64,000 bases of DNA from NCBI RefSeq assembly GCF_009193265.1, contig NZ_VZZZ01000001.1, positions 434,001 through 498,000 on the forward strand, in the 5' to 3' direction. Shown piece after piece: positions 12,243-20,387 of this stretch (positions are counted from its first letter, which is position 1; each line of letters opens with the position of its first letter). The position numbers were made by a program, and so were the translations under genes. Source of the DNA: Marinobacter changyiensis. GTDB lineage: Bacteria > Pseudomonadota > Gammaproteobacteria > Pseudomonadales > Oleiphilaceae. The notes below the pieces were generated by a model. It was not told where the DNA came from, made no database searches, and worked only from the letters and a program-made list of their open reading frames with translations.

Positions 12243-13871
12243 TCACACGCTATGGTAGAACAATTCATCTTCCTGCGCGGTATCACCACGACCACTCCCT
12301 TCCTCCATCACCTGGGGTGACTGCGGCGGTAAATCCGGAACCAGAGGAACCGGCCCCGGCGACTGAGGCAGATCCGGAACAATAGGTTCCAGTGATGGCA
12401 TGGGGGGAGGGGCATCAATACCTGTGGGAAAACCCGAGGAATCGTTGTCGGGCTGCTCGCACCAGAATGCCCGTTCATCGTTATCGCACATGGCGGTAAC
12501 GGACGATACGCCATAGGATGCACCGATATAAACGATCACCAGCGGCAATATCAAGCGGAGCACCCAGAACCAGATCACCGAGAGCAATTCCGGCGTTTGC
12601 CCTATCAGCGAGAGCGCTCTCACCCTACCCAATTTCCAACCCACAAACACCGCGATAGCGATACTGACCAAAGGAATCAGCAAACCGCTGGCCAGCAATT
12701 CCACCCAGCGGAAAATAGTGCCGCCGGCCAGCGTTACGTCTGACCAGATATTGAAGGAGTAGAGTGTTCCCAGCCCTGACAGCCAGGCCAACACCCCGAT
12801 CAGAAAAGCCGACCAGCCTCTGGGGGCTCCAATCCATTCCTGAAACCAGCCGATCACGGGTTCCAACAGGGCAAGAGTCGACGTCCAGGCCACCAGTAAA
12901 ACCGCAACGAACATAGCCGTCGCCACAAACTGCCCGAACGGGGCATCCGAAAGACTGCCGGGAAGAGCAAGGAACACCAGTCCGAAACCTTGGCCCATCT
13001 CGTCGGACCCGCCGCGGAAGACCAAAGCGTAAATCACCAACCCGGCCATGACCGCGATCACCGTATCCATCAGGACCACCGCGATGACAGAGCGCTTGAG
13101 CGGGGAGTCAGGGGGCATATAGGAGCCAAACACTACCCACACCCCCATTCCCAGCCCTAACGTATAGAACGCGTGAGCCAGGGCCAGCTGCAGGCTGTTC
13201 CAGTCAAGCTGGTCCGAGCGCAGGCCGAGCATATGCTCCGCCGCCCGGCTTAGCTCGCCGTAAAGATAGCTGTAGACCAACAATCCCAGCAGCAGCAACA
13301 GAAACGCGGGCATGATTAACCGGAAAGCACGCTCTAAACCTTCTGTAACGCCCTGTATAGACACCACAATAACCAGCACCAGAAACAAGACATGCCATGC
13401 CATGAAATCCCGGTACTGTGACGGATCTTCCACCAGCTCTGAAAGCATTGAGCTGATCTGCGCGTCGGACGCATCAACAAAGAATCCCAGCGCAGCAAAA
13501 AACACGTAGGCGAGACAGATCCCGCCGATGACCGCAGTAAATGACAGCACCAGAAAACCGGAAACAATGCTGAGCCGGCCAGCCCACATCCAGCAGCGGG
13601 ACACTTTGACCGACCGGATTAGACCATCAAGGGACAGCATCAGCCCATGGCGTGTGCTTCGGCCCACCGCAGTCTCCGTCAGCATCAGCGGCAGCGTCAC
13701 CAGCAGCAGGCAAGCGATGTACATCAGCACAAACCAGCCGCCGCCATTGCTGCTGGCCAGATACGGAAACTTCCACAGGTTACTGAGGCCGACTGTGGCA
13801 CCGGTTGCCGCCCAGAAAAACGTCGAGCGCCCGGTCCAGGAACCAATCACCGCATGGTAGGGAATAGGCAT
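12243..13871 (-). CDS. Sodium-dependent transporter, NSS/SNF family
   Basis: An inner-membrane symporter of the neurotransmitter:sodium family (bacterial homologues carry amino acids or related amines). The first helix carries the conserved ATGATVGLSNLWKFPYLA with the sodium/substrate site. About 11-12 hydrophobic segments follow. The 542-aa length exceeds the usual ~450-500 because of a soluble C-terminal tail of about 80 residues, rich in Pro and containing two VPDLP units (VPDLPQSP and VPDLPPQSP). The substrate cannot be assigned. It sits between smpB and ratA, which are often direct neighbours, so it may be a lineage insertion. Confidence 0.88.
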   Translation of the reverse strand: MPIPYHAVIGSWTGRSTFFWAATGATVGLSNLWKFPYLASSNGGGWFVLMYIACLLLVTLPLMLTETAVGRSTRHGLMLSLDGLIRSVKVSRCWMWAGRLSIVSGFLVLSFTAVIGGICLAYVFFAALGFFVDASDAQISSMLSELVEDPSQYRDFMAWHVLFLVLVIVVSIQGVTEGLERAFRLIMPAFLLLLLGLLVYSYLYGELSRAAEHMLGLRSDQLDWNSLQLALAHAFYTLGLGMGVWVVFGSYMPPDSPLKRSVIAVVLMDTVIAVMAGLVIYALVFRGGSDEMGQGFGLVFLALPGSLSDAPFGQFVATAMFVAVLLVAWTSTLALLEPVIGWFQEWIGAPRGWSAFLIGVLAWLSGLGTLYSFNIWSDVTLAGGTIFRWVELLASGLLIPLVSIAIAVFVGWKLGRVRALSLIGQTPELLSVIWFWVLRLILPLVIVYIGASYGVSSVTAMCDNDERAFWCEQPDNDSSGFPTGIDAPPPMPSLEPIVPDLPQSPGPVPLVPDLPPQSPQVMEEGSGRGDTAQEDELFYHSV

Positions 13872-14044
13872 TCAACATCCTGAGTCTTGGTAAGATAACA
13901 TTGTAGCCGAAAGGGACGGATGTGCTAATGGCCCTGCGTAGCCGATTTCGTGACCACACCGGCAGTACTGCGCTACAATGCTCGGCTTTATAACGGCCAA
14001 TTTACGAATCCCTCCAGGATTCCGCAACTCCAGATCGGGCATCC

Positions 14045-14530
14045 ATGAGTAAAAAGAAACCGGGCACGTCCAGCGGCACCATTGCCCTGAACAAAAAGGC
14101 CAAGCACGAATATCACATCGAAGAACGCTTTGAAGCGGGGGTGGTATTGCTGGGCTGGGAAGTCAAATCCCTGCGCGCTGGCAAGGGGCAGCTAACGGAT
14201 GCCTACATACTGCTGAAAGACGGCGAGGCGTTTCTGCTGGGCGCGCATTTCATGCCCCTGACCACGGCCTCAACCCACGTCATCGCGGATCCCACCCGCA
14301 CCCGCAAGCTGTTGCTTCATGCCCGGGAACTCGGACGGTTGATCGGCCAGGTGAACCAGACCGGCCACACCTGCATCCCGCTGGCGCTTTACTGGAAAAA
14401 GAACAAAGTAAAATGCGAGATCGCCCTGGTGAAGGGCAAGAAGCAATTTGACAAGCGGGCCACCGAGAAAGAACGGGACTGGAACCGCCAGAAGCAGCGC
14501 ATCCTGCGGGACGCAAACGCCACCACCTGA
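14045..14530 (+). CDS. smpB: SsrA-binding protein SmpB
   Basis: SmpB binds tmRNA and brings it to stalled ribosomes for trans-translation. Visible: [34 protein letters not shown], the OB-fold core, and the basic tail [20 protein letters not shown] that enters the mRNA channel. Length is 161 aa. Its partner RNA ssrA lies about 1.7 kb downstream, separated only by the wax ester synthase. Confidence 0.98.
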   Translation: MSKKKPGTSSGTIALNKKAKHEYHIEERFEAGVVLLGWEVKSLRAGKGQLTDAYILLKDGEAFLLGAHFMPLTTASTHVIADPTRTRKLLLHARELGRLIGQVNQTGHTCIPLALYWKKNKVKCEIALVKGKKQFDKRATEKERDWNRQKQRILRDANATT

Positions 14531-14674
14531 CACCTGTAGCCAAGACAGCCTCTTTCCCCCTGCAGTTGTCCGACCTATACTGGCCTGCTCGGGTGGGGGC
14601 GCGTTTTCCTGCCGTAAGCGATACGTCAAAACGCACAGCTCACCCTCTCGCATATGGCAAGAAGAGAGGGGTAC

Positions 14675-16150
14675 ATGACTGCACCAGATCCTGAATCGCT
14701 CAAATATACCAAGATGTCCGCGGTCGACCGATCGTGGCTCAGAATGGAATGCGTCGAAAATCCGATGATGATATCGGCGGTGCTGATTTTTGAGCAGCCC
14801 ATCCCGATGGCACGATTGCGTCAGGTCCTCGGCGAGCGCTTTCTGAGGTTTCGCCGGTTCCGCCAGAAGATTATTCAGAAGGGCGACAAAGTCCACTGGC
14901 ACGATGACCCTCTGTTTGACCTCGACAACCACGTCCATCGCATCGCCCTGCCGGGCAAAGCCAACAAGCAGAACCTCCAGCGCCTGACCAGCGATCTCAA
15001 CAGCACACCACTGGATTTCAATCACCCGCTCTGGCAAATCCATTACATCGACAACTATCGGGGCGGTTGTGCACTGCTGATCCGTATCCACCACTGCATT
15101 GCCGACGGCATATCCCTGGTGCGCGTAATGCTTTCCCTGACGGATGCCAGCCCAGACGCCAGCGATACCCGGGTATTCAGGCTGCCTTCCCAGACCCCCC
15201 CGACCGTGGATGAACGGTTCTCGCTCAAGCGGGTCATATCCCGCGTATCCGAACTGGGTAGCACGGCTTTAAACCAGCTGGCCGTGCTCGGTGATGCCAT
15301 TCGAAAAGACGCCCGTTACCCGATCAAGCTCGCAGATACTGCCGGCAAGATCGCGATGGAATGCGTCAAGTTGGCACTCATTCCCTGTGAGCCAAAAACC
15401 GGCCTGACCACACCCCTGTCTGGCCGGAAACGCGTCGCCTGGGCCGATCCACTGAGCCTGGCAGAAGTCAAAGTATGTGCCCGAGCATTAAAGGGAACGG
15501 TAAACGACGTGCTGATGGCCTGCGCCACCGGGGCTCTCCACAAACACTTCCACGAAACCGGTGAGGCTATTCCGGAGTGTGGCATTCGGGTGGCAGTGCC
15601 CTTCAATTTGAGATCACTGCGTCAACCCATCGAAACCCTCGGCAATCAGTTCGGGCTCGTGCTGTTGACATTACCCGTGGATGTGGATTGCCCCATTATG
15701 CGATTCCGCCAGGTTCAGGAGCACATGAACCGGCTTAAACGCTCCTGCCAGGCCCAGGTAACCTACAGCCTGCTTGACCTGTTCGGGCGCGGCCCGGACA
15801 TGCTTGAACGCCGTGCGCTCAAGATACTGAGCCAGAAAGCCTCCGCGGTACTGACCAACGTGCCCGGCCCGAAAAAAGCCGTCTATCTGGCCGGCTCCAA
15901 ACTCAAGCAGCCGATGTTCTGGGTACCCCAGACCGGCAGCATCGGAATCGGCATGAGCATCTTCAGCTACGCCGGCACGGTGCAGTTCGGTATGACCATC
16001 GACAAAAACATCAAGGCTGACCCTGACGTACTGATGGATTATTTCCGGGAGAGCTTCCACGAACTCCGAGACCGGGCGCTACAGCTACAACACCCGCTGC
16101 AGGACGACATGAAGAATGGCGAAAATGCTGGTCAGGCATTCACCCTATAG
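14675..16150 (+). CDS. Wax ester synthase / diacylglycerol acyltransferase (WS/DGAT)
   Basis: It transfers acyl groups from acyl-CoA to fatty alcohols or diacylglycerol to make storage wax esters or triacylglycerol at the inner membrane. The active-site motif HHxxxDG appears as HHCIADG with the first His at residue 139. PLW (NHPLWQIHYID) and the ND motif (GTVNDVLMACATGAL) are also present. I prefer the ATG at 14675, which has AGAGAGG just upstream, over the in-frame ATG at 14654. The product is 491 aa, within the family range. Marinobacter strains carry several paralogues; which one this is cannot be told. Confidence 0.93.
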   Translation: MTAPDPESLKYTKMSAVDRSWLRMECVENPMMISAVLIFEQPIPMARLRQVLGERFLRFRRFRQKIIQKGDKVHWHDDPLFDLDNHVHRIALPGKANKQNLQRLTSDLNSTPLDFNHPLWQIHYIDNYRGGCALLIRIHHCIADGISLVRVMLSLTDASPDASDTRVFRLPSQTPPTVDERFSLKRVISRVSELGSTALNQLAVLGDAIRKDARYPIKLADTAGKIAMECVKLALIPCEPKTGLTTPLSGRKRVAWADPLSLAEVKVCARALKGTVNDVLMACATGALHKHFHETGEAIPECGIRVAVPFNLRSLRQPIETLGNQFGLVLLTLPVDVDCPIMRFRQVQEHMNRLKRSCQAQVTYSLLDLFGRGPDMLERRALKILSQKASAVLTNVPGPKKAVYLAGSKLKQPMFWVPQTGSIGIGMSIFSYAGTVQFGMTIDKNIKADPDVLMDYFRESFHELRDRALQLQHPLQDDMKNGENAGQAFTL

Positions 16151-16194
16151 GTGTAAGACGCAGCCTCCGACATAAAAACAAAGGCGGTTTAACC

Positions 16195-16224
16195 TTGAAG
16201 TCAGCGCAGACGGACGCATATACT
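16195..16224 (+). promoter_or_regulatory. Promoter of ssrA
   Basis: TTGAAG (16195-16200) and TATACT (16219-16224) are spaced 18 nt apart. The predicted RNA 5' end at 16233 lies 8 nt after the -10, as expected. Confidence 0.7.
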
Positions 16225-16232
16225 GTGCATAA

Positions 16233-16597
16233 GGGGACGACATGGCTTCGACGCTGGTTGCAAACCCTTGGGTGCATGTCGAGATGGCAGCCAATCTCGT
16301 TAATCCAAAGCTGCAAACAAATAGTCGCAAACGACGAAAACTACGCACTAGCAGCGTAAGCTGCTAGTCGTCCTGACCGAGGCGCCTGTAACTCGGAAGC
16401 TACATCTCAGGACGTCATCGCTTACAGGCTGCTTCGCTATCCAGAGTTCACTGGCTAGCGACTAAGATTTAAAGAACTCGCCTCTTACACCCTGACCTTC
16501 GGGTCGTTTGAGGTTAAATCAATAGAAGGAAGCTAAGCATGTAGATCTTGAGGCAGAGTACTGGCGGACGCGGGTTCAATTCCCGCCGTCTCCACCA
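16233..16597 (+). ncRNA. ssrA: Transfer-messenger RNA (tmRNA)
   Basis: tmRNA rescues stalled ribosomes and tags the unfinished protein for degradation. The 5' end GGGGACGACATGGCTTCGAC pairs with the 3' end (CGTCTCC then the encoded ACCA) to form the tRNA-like acceptor. The T-arm GGGTTCAATTCCC is near 16570-16585. The tag frame at 16327-16359 encodes ANDENYALAA followed by TAA, the standard gammaproteobacterial tag. Length is about 365 nt. The partner smpB lies upstream. Confidence 0.97.
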
Positions 16598-16603
16598 AAC
16601 CTT

Positions 16604-16634
16604 AAAAAAGCCCCTGAATTCAGGGGCTTTTTTT
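16604..16634 (+). terminator. Rho-independent terminator of ssrA
   Basis: A perfect palindrome AAGCCCCTGAATTCAGGGGCTT, flanked by A and T runs, lies 6 nt after the tmRNA 3' end. Confidence 0.93.
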
Positions 16635-16671
16635 ATGGCCAGCTTTCGAAGCATGCCTAAGTGTCCACGGA

Positions 16672-16899
16672 TTGACCACCATTATGAAATTACCCGTCAA
16701 GAGTCTCAGAGACCCGAGCGCAACCCTTTTCAGCAGTTACGCATTCTGGTTTGCGATCGGAATACCTATTGTTTTAGCTGTTACACTAATTTCAATCGCC
16801 TCCTATAATTCGGGCCTGCACCCTTCTGTAACCGCGGAAGGCTTCAAAAACATCTACGAATTTTTTAAGCTCCCTATAGCCATTGCTGAACTTTCCATT
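16672..16899 (+). pseudogene. Truncated single-pass membrane protein of unknown function
   Basis: A frame beginning MTTIMKLPVK has a hydrophobic segment (FAIGIPIVLAVTLISIA) followed by GFKNIYEFFKLPIAIAELSIP. From memory this resembles the N-terminus of island- and phage-borne membrane proteins that continue with a second hydrophobic stretch and a HRSxQT-like sequence. Here the similarity stops at about residue 76, and the next bases match a different family (hsdS). It appears to be a deletion junction. The function of the intact family is unknown to me. Confidence 0.4.
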
Positions 16900-16903
16900 C
16901 CAT

Positions 16904-17270
16904 CCGCACCGCTAGTTGGGGGAGATTCCGGAAGGATGGGAAGTCACCCCAATATCTGATTTTGGGAAAGTTGTGTGTGGTAAGACTCCATCAAAACAGA
17001 AGCCCGAGCTCTATGGCGGCTACGGTCCTTTCATCAAGATTCCCGACATGCATGGAAACATGCTTGCAACCAAGACAAGCGACCACCTGAGTGCAGTGGA
17101 GCCAGCCTTTCAGTCGAAAAAGGCCATCCCGAACGGGAGTGTTTGGTAAGCGCGTCCAGTGATCCCACCTTGAGCCTGGCGCTGCCGTTGTCCTCGAACT
17201 TCCAACAAAGAATAAGCAGCGCTCTCCTGTCATCTGCGAGCGAGGAGAGCACGTGTTCCATTCTGGAACG
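16904..17270 (+). pseudogene. Fragment of type I restriction specificity subunit HsdS
   Basis: From 16916 the frame reads GEIPEGWEV, then GKVVCGKTPSKQKPELYGG and GPFIKIPDMHGN. This is the start of an HsdS target-recognition domain (typically IP.GWE at the domain start). The frame closes at 17149 after about 77 residues. A +1 frame continues from about 17140 with LVSASSD and NFQQRIS, loosely resembling the next HsdS segment, so a frameshift is likely. No hsdR or hsdM is present. It is a dead fragment. Confidence 0.5.
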
Positions 17271-17275
17271 CATGG

Positions 17276-17842
17276 CTAGAGAAAATCGGAAAACTCCCGA
17301 AGCTTCGAAACCGTTTGAGGTAATTGCTGTTTTTGAAGTGTTGCCAAAAAGGATTCGACACTAAGCGGGGGATGCCTGAGCGCCAAACGCTGGGCCTGAA
17401 AGGCTCGGCAACACAGCGTTGGTGCCATATCGATCTGGCACAGGATAAAATCGTCTGGGTGGATCACCTCTATATCGTATTGGCGAAGTGGTTCTTCGGG
17501 GAAGTCCTTCAGATTAAAGGTAACAATGGCGTTGGCGTTACAACGAATAGCGGCTGCCAGCACGTGGCGATCATCGGGGTCCGGAAGGTCCAGCCCCTCA
17601 ATCAGCGGTTCGTAATCGTGCACTTTTGCATCGCTCACGTGCTAGTCCATAAGATCCCTTGCTCGCAGCAAACTCTCCCGGGAATGTTTTTGAGCCCTTA
17701 ATAACGCGTTAATCCACTCATCGTGAATATGATCCGTCCAATGAGCCATGAACAGGTCCGTCAATGCCAGCGGCATAAACGCATCTCTTAAGGGCGCGGG
17801 ATACAGCACGCAAGCATCGTAGACGACGGTAAACTTGCTCAT
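17276..17842 (-). pseudogene. PIN-domain toxin interrupted by an in-frame stop
   Basis: PIN-domain toxins are Mg-dependent ribonucleases. The first part (17842-17645) is MSKFTVVYDACVLYPAPLRD, carrying the first catalytic Asp. Then TAG at 17644-17642 interrupts the frame after RARDLMD, and the same frame resumes with HVSDAKVHDYEPLIEGL and LPDPDDRHVLAAAIRCNA and IVTFNLKDFP, which hold the remaining acidic residues. Joined, the protein would be about 188 aa, the family length. One base change (for example CAG to TAG) explains the lesion. The partner antitoxin upstream is also damaged. Confidence 0.75.
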
Positions 17843-18173
17843 GGCCTGTCAATACCCAATACCCCATTCCATCGTCCTGTGACAATTGAGCCAACTCGTC
17901 CAGTGTTGCATGCCGTTGGCTGTCTAACTGTTCCTTGTAGCTCAATACATCCTGCAGCTTCACTCGCCGGTGAGCACCCACCTTTCGGAATGGTATATCA
18001 CCACTCTCCAGAAGTCGCACAAGGAAGGGACGGCTAACATTCAAGAGATTCCCAGCATCTTGTGTGCTAATTTCCTGATGATAGGGGATCAGGCTAATGG
18101 CATTTCCTTGAGACACTTGTGCCAGAACGTCGAGGAGAATTTGAAGCCCAGGTCCAACACGAAAGCGGAACAA
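17718..18173 (-). CDS. Helix-turn-helix (excisionase-like) antitoxin, frame-extended by a 7-bp duplication
   Basis: This is the DNA-binding antitoxin that normally pairs with the downstream PIN toxin. The HTH reads STQDAGNLLNVSRPFLVRLL followed by GDIPFRKVGAHRRV. The expected family C-terminus is near DDGMGY. At 17864-17851 the bases GGGTATT occur twice in tandem. Removing one copy restores TAT TGA, a stop just before the toxin ATG. With the duplication, the frame runs on for about 43 unrelated residues over the toxin start. The assigned TTG start is weak, and the N-terminus looks shorter than in relatives. Promoter and autoregulation are not visible. Confidence 0.6.
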   Translation of the reverse strand: MFRFRVGPGLQILLDVLAQVSQGNAISLIPYHQEISTQDAGNLLNVSRPFLVRLLESGDIPFRKVGAHRRVKLQDVLSYKEQLDSQRHATLDELAQLSQDDGMGYWVLTGHEQVYRRLRCLRAVSRALKRCVYAAGIDGPVHGSLDGSYSR

Positions 18174-18355
18174 GATCCCCGGTTTTTGACTCTTTGCAGA
18201 AAAACCTCCCGCCTACTGAATAAGAAAGGCGAGCCGATCGCTCAGTACCAAAACCTTTGGTATCGCGAAGTTGATCTGATCCACGGCGGCAATGAATCCT
18301 ATGCGGTTGGGGATGGCCATACTATCGCTGACTTTGAGACTTGTTCAGAGCCTCC

Positions 18356-18579
18356 CTAATACTCTTTAGCCAGCCTAGGGTCTCTGAGATCCGCCAGGAA
18401 TTGATATGCCTCCCATGGATGCACATATGGGATAGCTTGTTCAGCGGTTTCGATTGCAATTTTAGCGATATCCTCATCTGGTGTATCCGGGCGAATATAT
18501 TGTTCCAACTGTGGGTAGTCGTCGAAAACTTCATACGCGCCTCCAAGATTCCACCCAATTTAAGATAATCTGGCGGCAT
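18356..18579 (-). pseudogene. Small gene of unknown function with a probable 1-nt frameshift
   Basis: The minus strand opens with MPPDYLKLGG. After about 10 codons a different frame continues with GAYEVFDDYPQLEQYI and DEDIAKIAIETAEQAIPYVH, ending RDPRLAKEY at the TAG at 18358-18356. Restoring one A in GGTGGAATCTTGG joins the two parts into an acidic protein of about 75 aa. The coherent composition of the second part suggests a real gene that has decayed. I do not recognise the family. Confidence 0.4.
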
Positions 18580-18666
18580 CGGGCCTGCTATGCTTCAATA
18601 AAAGGTGAATAGTCAGGTCAGCCTACAAGGCTGTCTCTTGGTACTTCAAGGCCTGGTGAAAAAACA

Positions 18667-20382
18667 ATGAAAACAGATGAAAAAAAGCTCAAGCCCCGGC
18701 GCGCTTCACCTCGTGGCCGTCAACTGGAACCCGTCGTACTGGCGGAGCTACGGGACCTGATCGGTGACGAGCGTATCGACTCGTCTTTGCGCCGCCGCGA
18801 TCGCCTGATCGAGCACCTGCATGTTTTGCAGGACAACTATGGCCACCTATCCATGCCCCGGCTCCGGGCCCTGGCGTCTTTCATGAATCTGCACATGGCT
18901 GCCATTTATGAAACGGCCACGTTCTACGCGCATTTCGACGTTATTCATGACGAACAATCGCCACCGCCGGCCTTGACAGTCAGGGTGTGTGACTCGCTCT
19001 CCTGTGGTCTGGCTGGAGCGGAGGCGCTGCATCAGGCGGTAACTGATGGAACCGATCCCGCAACGGTGAGGGTACTGCGCGCACCCTGCATGGGTCGCTG
19101 CGAAACAGCGCCCGTTGTGGCCGTGGGGCACCATCATGTACTGAATGCCAACGCCCAGAATGTTGGAGCCGCGGTAGAACAAGGCCAGGTTCAGCCAGAG
19201 GAAATTCGCTGGCAACGTCTGCCGGACTACCGCTCGGCCGGTGGCTATCGGCTGCTATTGGATTGCCGTCAGGGCAGTGTGAGCGTCAAAGCCCTTGCCG
19301 ATGAACTCGAGGTTGCCGGCCTGCGCGGTCTCGGTGGCGCCGGGTTTCCCACCTTCCGCAAATGGCAGGCCGTGCGGGCCGAGCCGAAGCCACGCTACGC
19401 AGTGATCAACGCCGACGAAGGCGAGCCGGGCACCTTCAAGGATCGTTATTATCTGGAGAACGAACCCCATCGATTCCTGGAGGGCGCTCTGGTCAGCGCC
19501 TGGGCGGTTGAGGCGCAGGCGCTCTACATTTATTTACGGGATGAGTATCCCGGCCTGTACAGGGTGCTGACCGACGCCATCGCCGAGGTTGAGACGGCCG
19601 GAATTGCGGAGCCGGGCTTTGTTATCCTGCGCCGGGGCGCGGGCGCCTACATCTGCGGCGAGGAATCCGCCCTTATCGAGTCCCTGGAGGGCAAACCTGG
19701 CAAGCCGCGTCTTCGCCCGCCTTTCGTTGCCCAGAAAGGACTGTTTGGTCGGCCCACCCTGGTCAATAATGTCGAGACGGTTTACTGGATTCCGCGTATC
19801 CATGCCGAGGGCGCCGAGTGGTTCGCCAGCCAGGGGCGGCATGGTCGTCGCGGCCTTCGCAGCTTTTCGGTTTCCGGGCGGGTCGCCCGGCCCGGGGTGC
19901 ACCTTGCCCCTGCGGGCATCACCCTCAATGAGTTGGTAGAGGAATACTGCGGCGGCATGGCGGAAGGGCATCGCCTTTTGGCCTATCTGCCCGGCGGGGC
20001 TTCCGGAGGAATACTGCCTGCCAGCAAAGCAGACATCCCCCTGGACTTCGATACCCTGCAGGAACACGGCTGCTTCATCGGCTCCGCCGCGGTGATCGTT
20101 CTGTCTGATCAGGACGACCTGGCCGCCGCGGCCTCGAACCTTTTGGGCTTCTTTGCCGATGAGTCCTGCGGGCAGTGCACTCCCTGCCGTGTGGGCACCG
20201 AGAAAATGCTCACGTTGCTGGAACGCGATACCTGGGAAGAAGAAACGCTCCAGCAGCTGGCCAGGGTAATGGCCGATGCCTCCATCTGCGGTCTGGGCCA
20301 GGCCGCACCCAATCCGGTGCTGAGTCTGCTGCGGGACTTCCGCAGCGAACTTGCCAGCCACAACCTGATCGCCAAGGGGTAA
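18667..20382 (+). CDS. NAD-dependent formate dehydrogenase, fused gamma+beta (NuoE-NuoF-like) subunit
   Basis: The diaphorase part of a soluble formate dehydrogenase passes electrons from iron-sulfur clusters to FMN and NAD+. Residues ~1-165 form a NuoE/FdsG-like thioredoxin domain with a [2Fe-2S] site (CDSLSCG and APCMGRCE). Residues ~190-570 are NuoF/FdsB-like, with NADH site LRGLGGAGFPTFRKW, FMN loop GAYICGEESALIESLEG and [4Fe-4S] motif SCGQCTPCRVG. FdsG and FdsB are usually separate genes; here they are one 571-aa protein. The alpha subunit follows after a 5-nt gap. No fdsC, fdsD or fdhD is nearby. Confidence 0.92.
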   Translation: MKTDEKKLKPRRASPRGRQLEPVVLAELRDLIGDERIDSSLRRRDRLIEHLHVLQDNYGHLSMPRLRALASFMNLHMAAIYETATFYAHFDVIHDEQSPPPALTVRVCDSLSCGLAGAEALHQAVTDGTDPATVRVLRAPCMGRCETAPVVAVGHHHVLNANAQNVGAAVEQGQVQPEEIRWQRLPDYRSAGGYRLLLDCRQGSVSVKALADELEVAGLRGLGGAGFPTFRKWQAVRAEPKPRYAVINADEGEPGTFKDRYYLENEPHRFLEGALVSAWAVEAQALYIYLRDEYPGLYRVLTDAIAEVETAGIAEPGFVILRRGAGAYICGEESALIESLEGKPGKPRLRPPFVAQKGLFGRPTLVNNVETVYWIPRIHAEGAEWFASQGRHGRRGLRSFSVSGRVARPGVHLAPAGITLNELVEEYCGGMAEGHRLLAYLPGGASGGILPASKADIPLDFDTLQEHGCFIGSAAVIVLSDQDDLAAAASNLLGFFADESCGQCTPCRVGTEKMLTLLERDTWEEETLQQLARVMADASICGLGQAAPNPVLSLLRDFRSELASHNLIAKG

Positions 20383-20387
20383 CAGCC

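Noticed and set aside
14270..15094. 274-codon minus-strand frame across smpB and the wax ester synthase
   Set aside because: It covers parts of two well-supported plus-strand genes and has no motif.
16598..18666. Second copy of the ssrA 3' end (attR) and an integrase
   Set aside because: No repeat of the CGTCTCCACCA region and no tyrosine recombinase motif was found within 2-3 kb, so the island boundary cannot be proved.
20175..20387. 71-codon upstream extension of the formate dehydrogenase alpha subunit
   Set aside because: It lies entirely within the beta subunit gene in another frame; the ATG at 20388 has a ribosome site and a family-like N-terminus.
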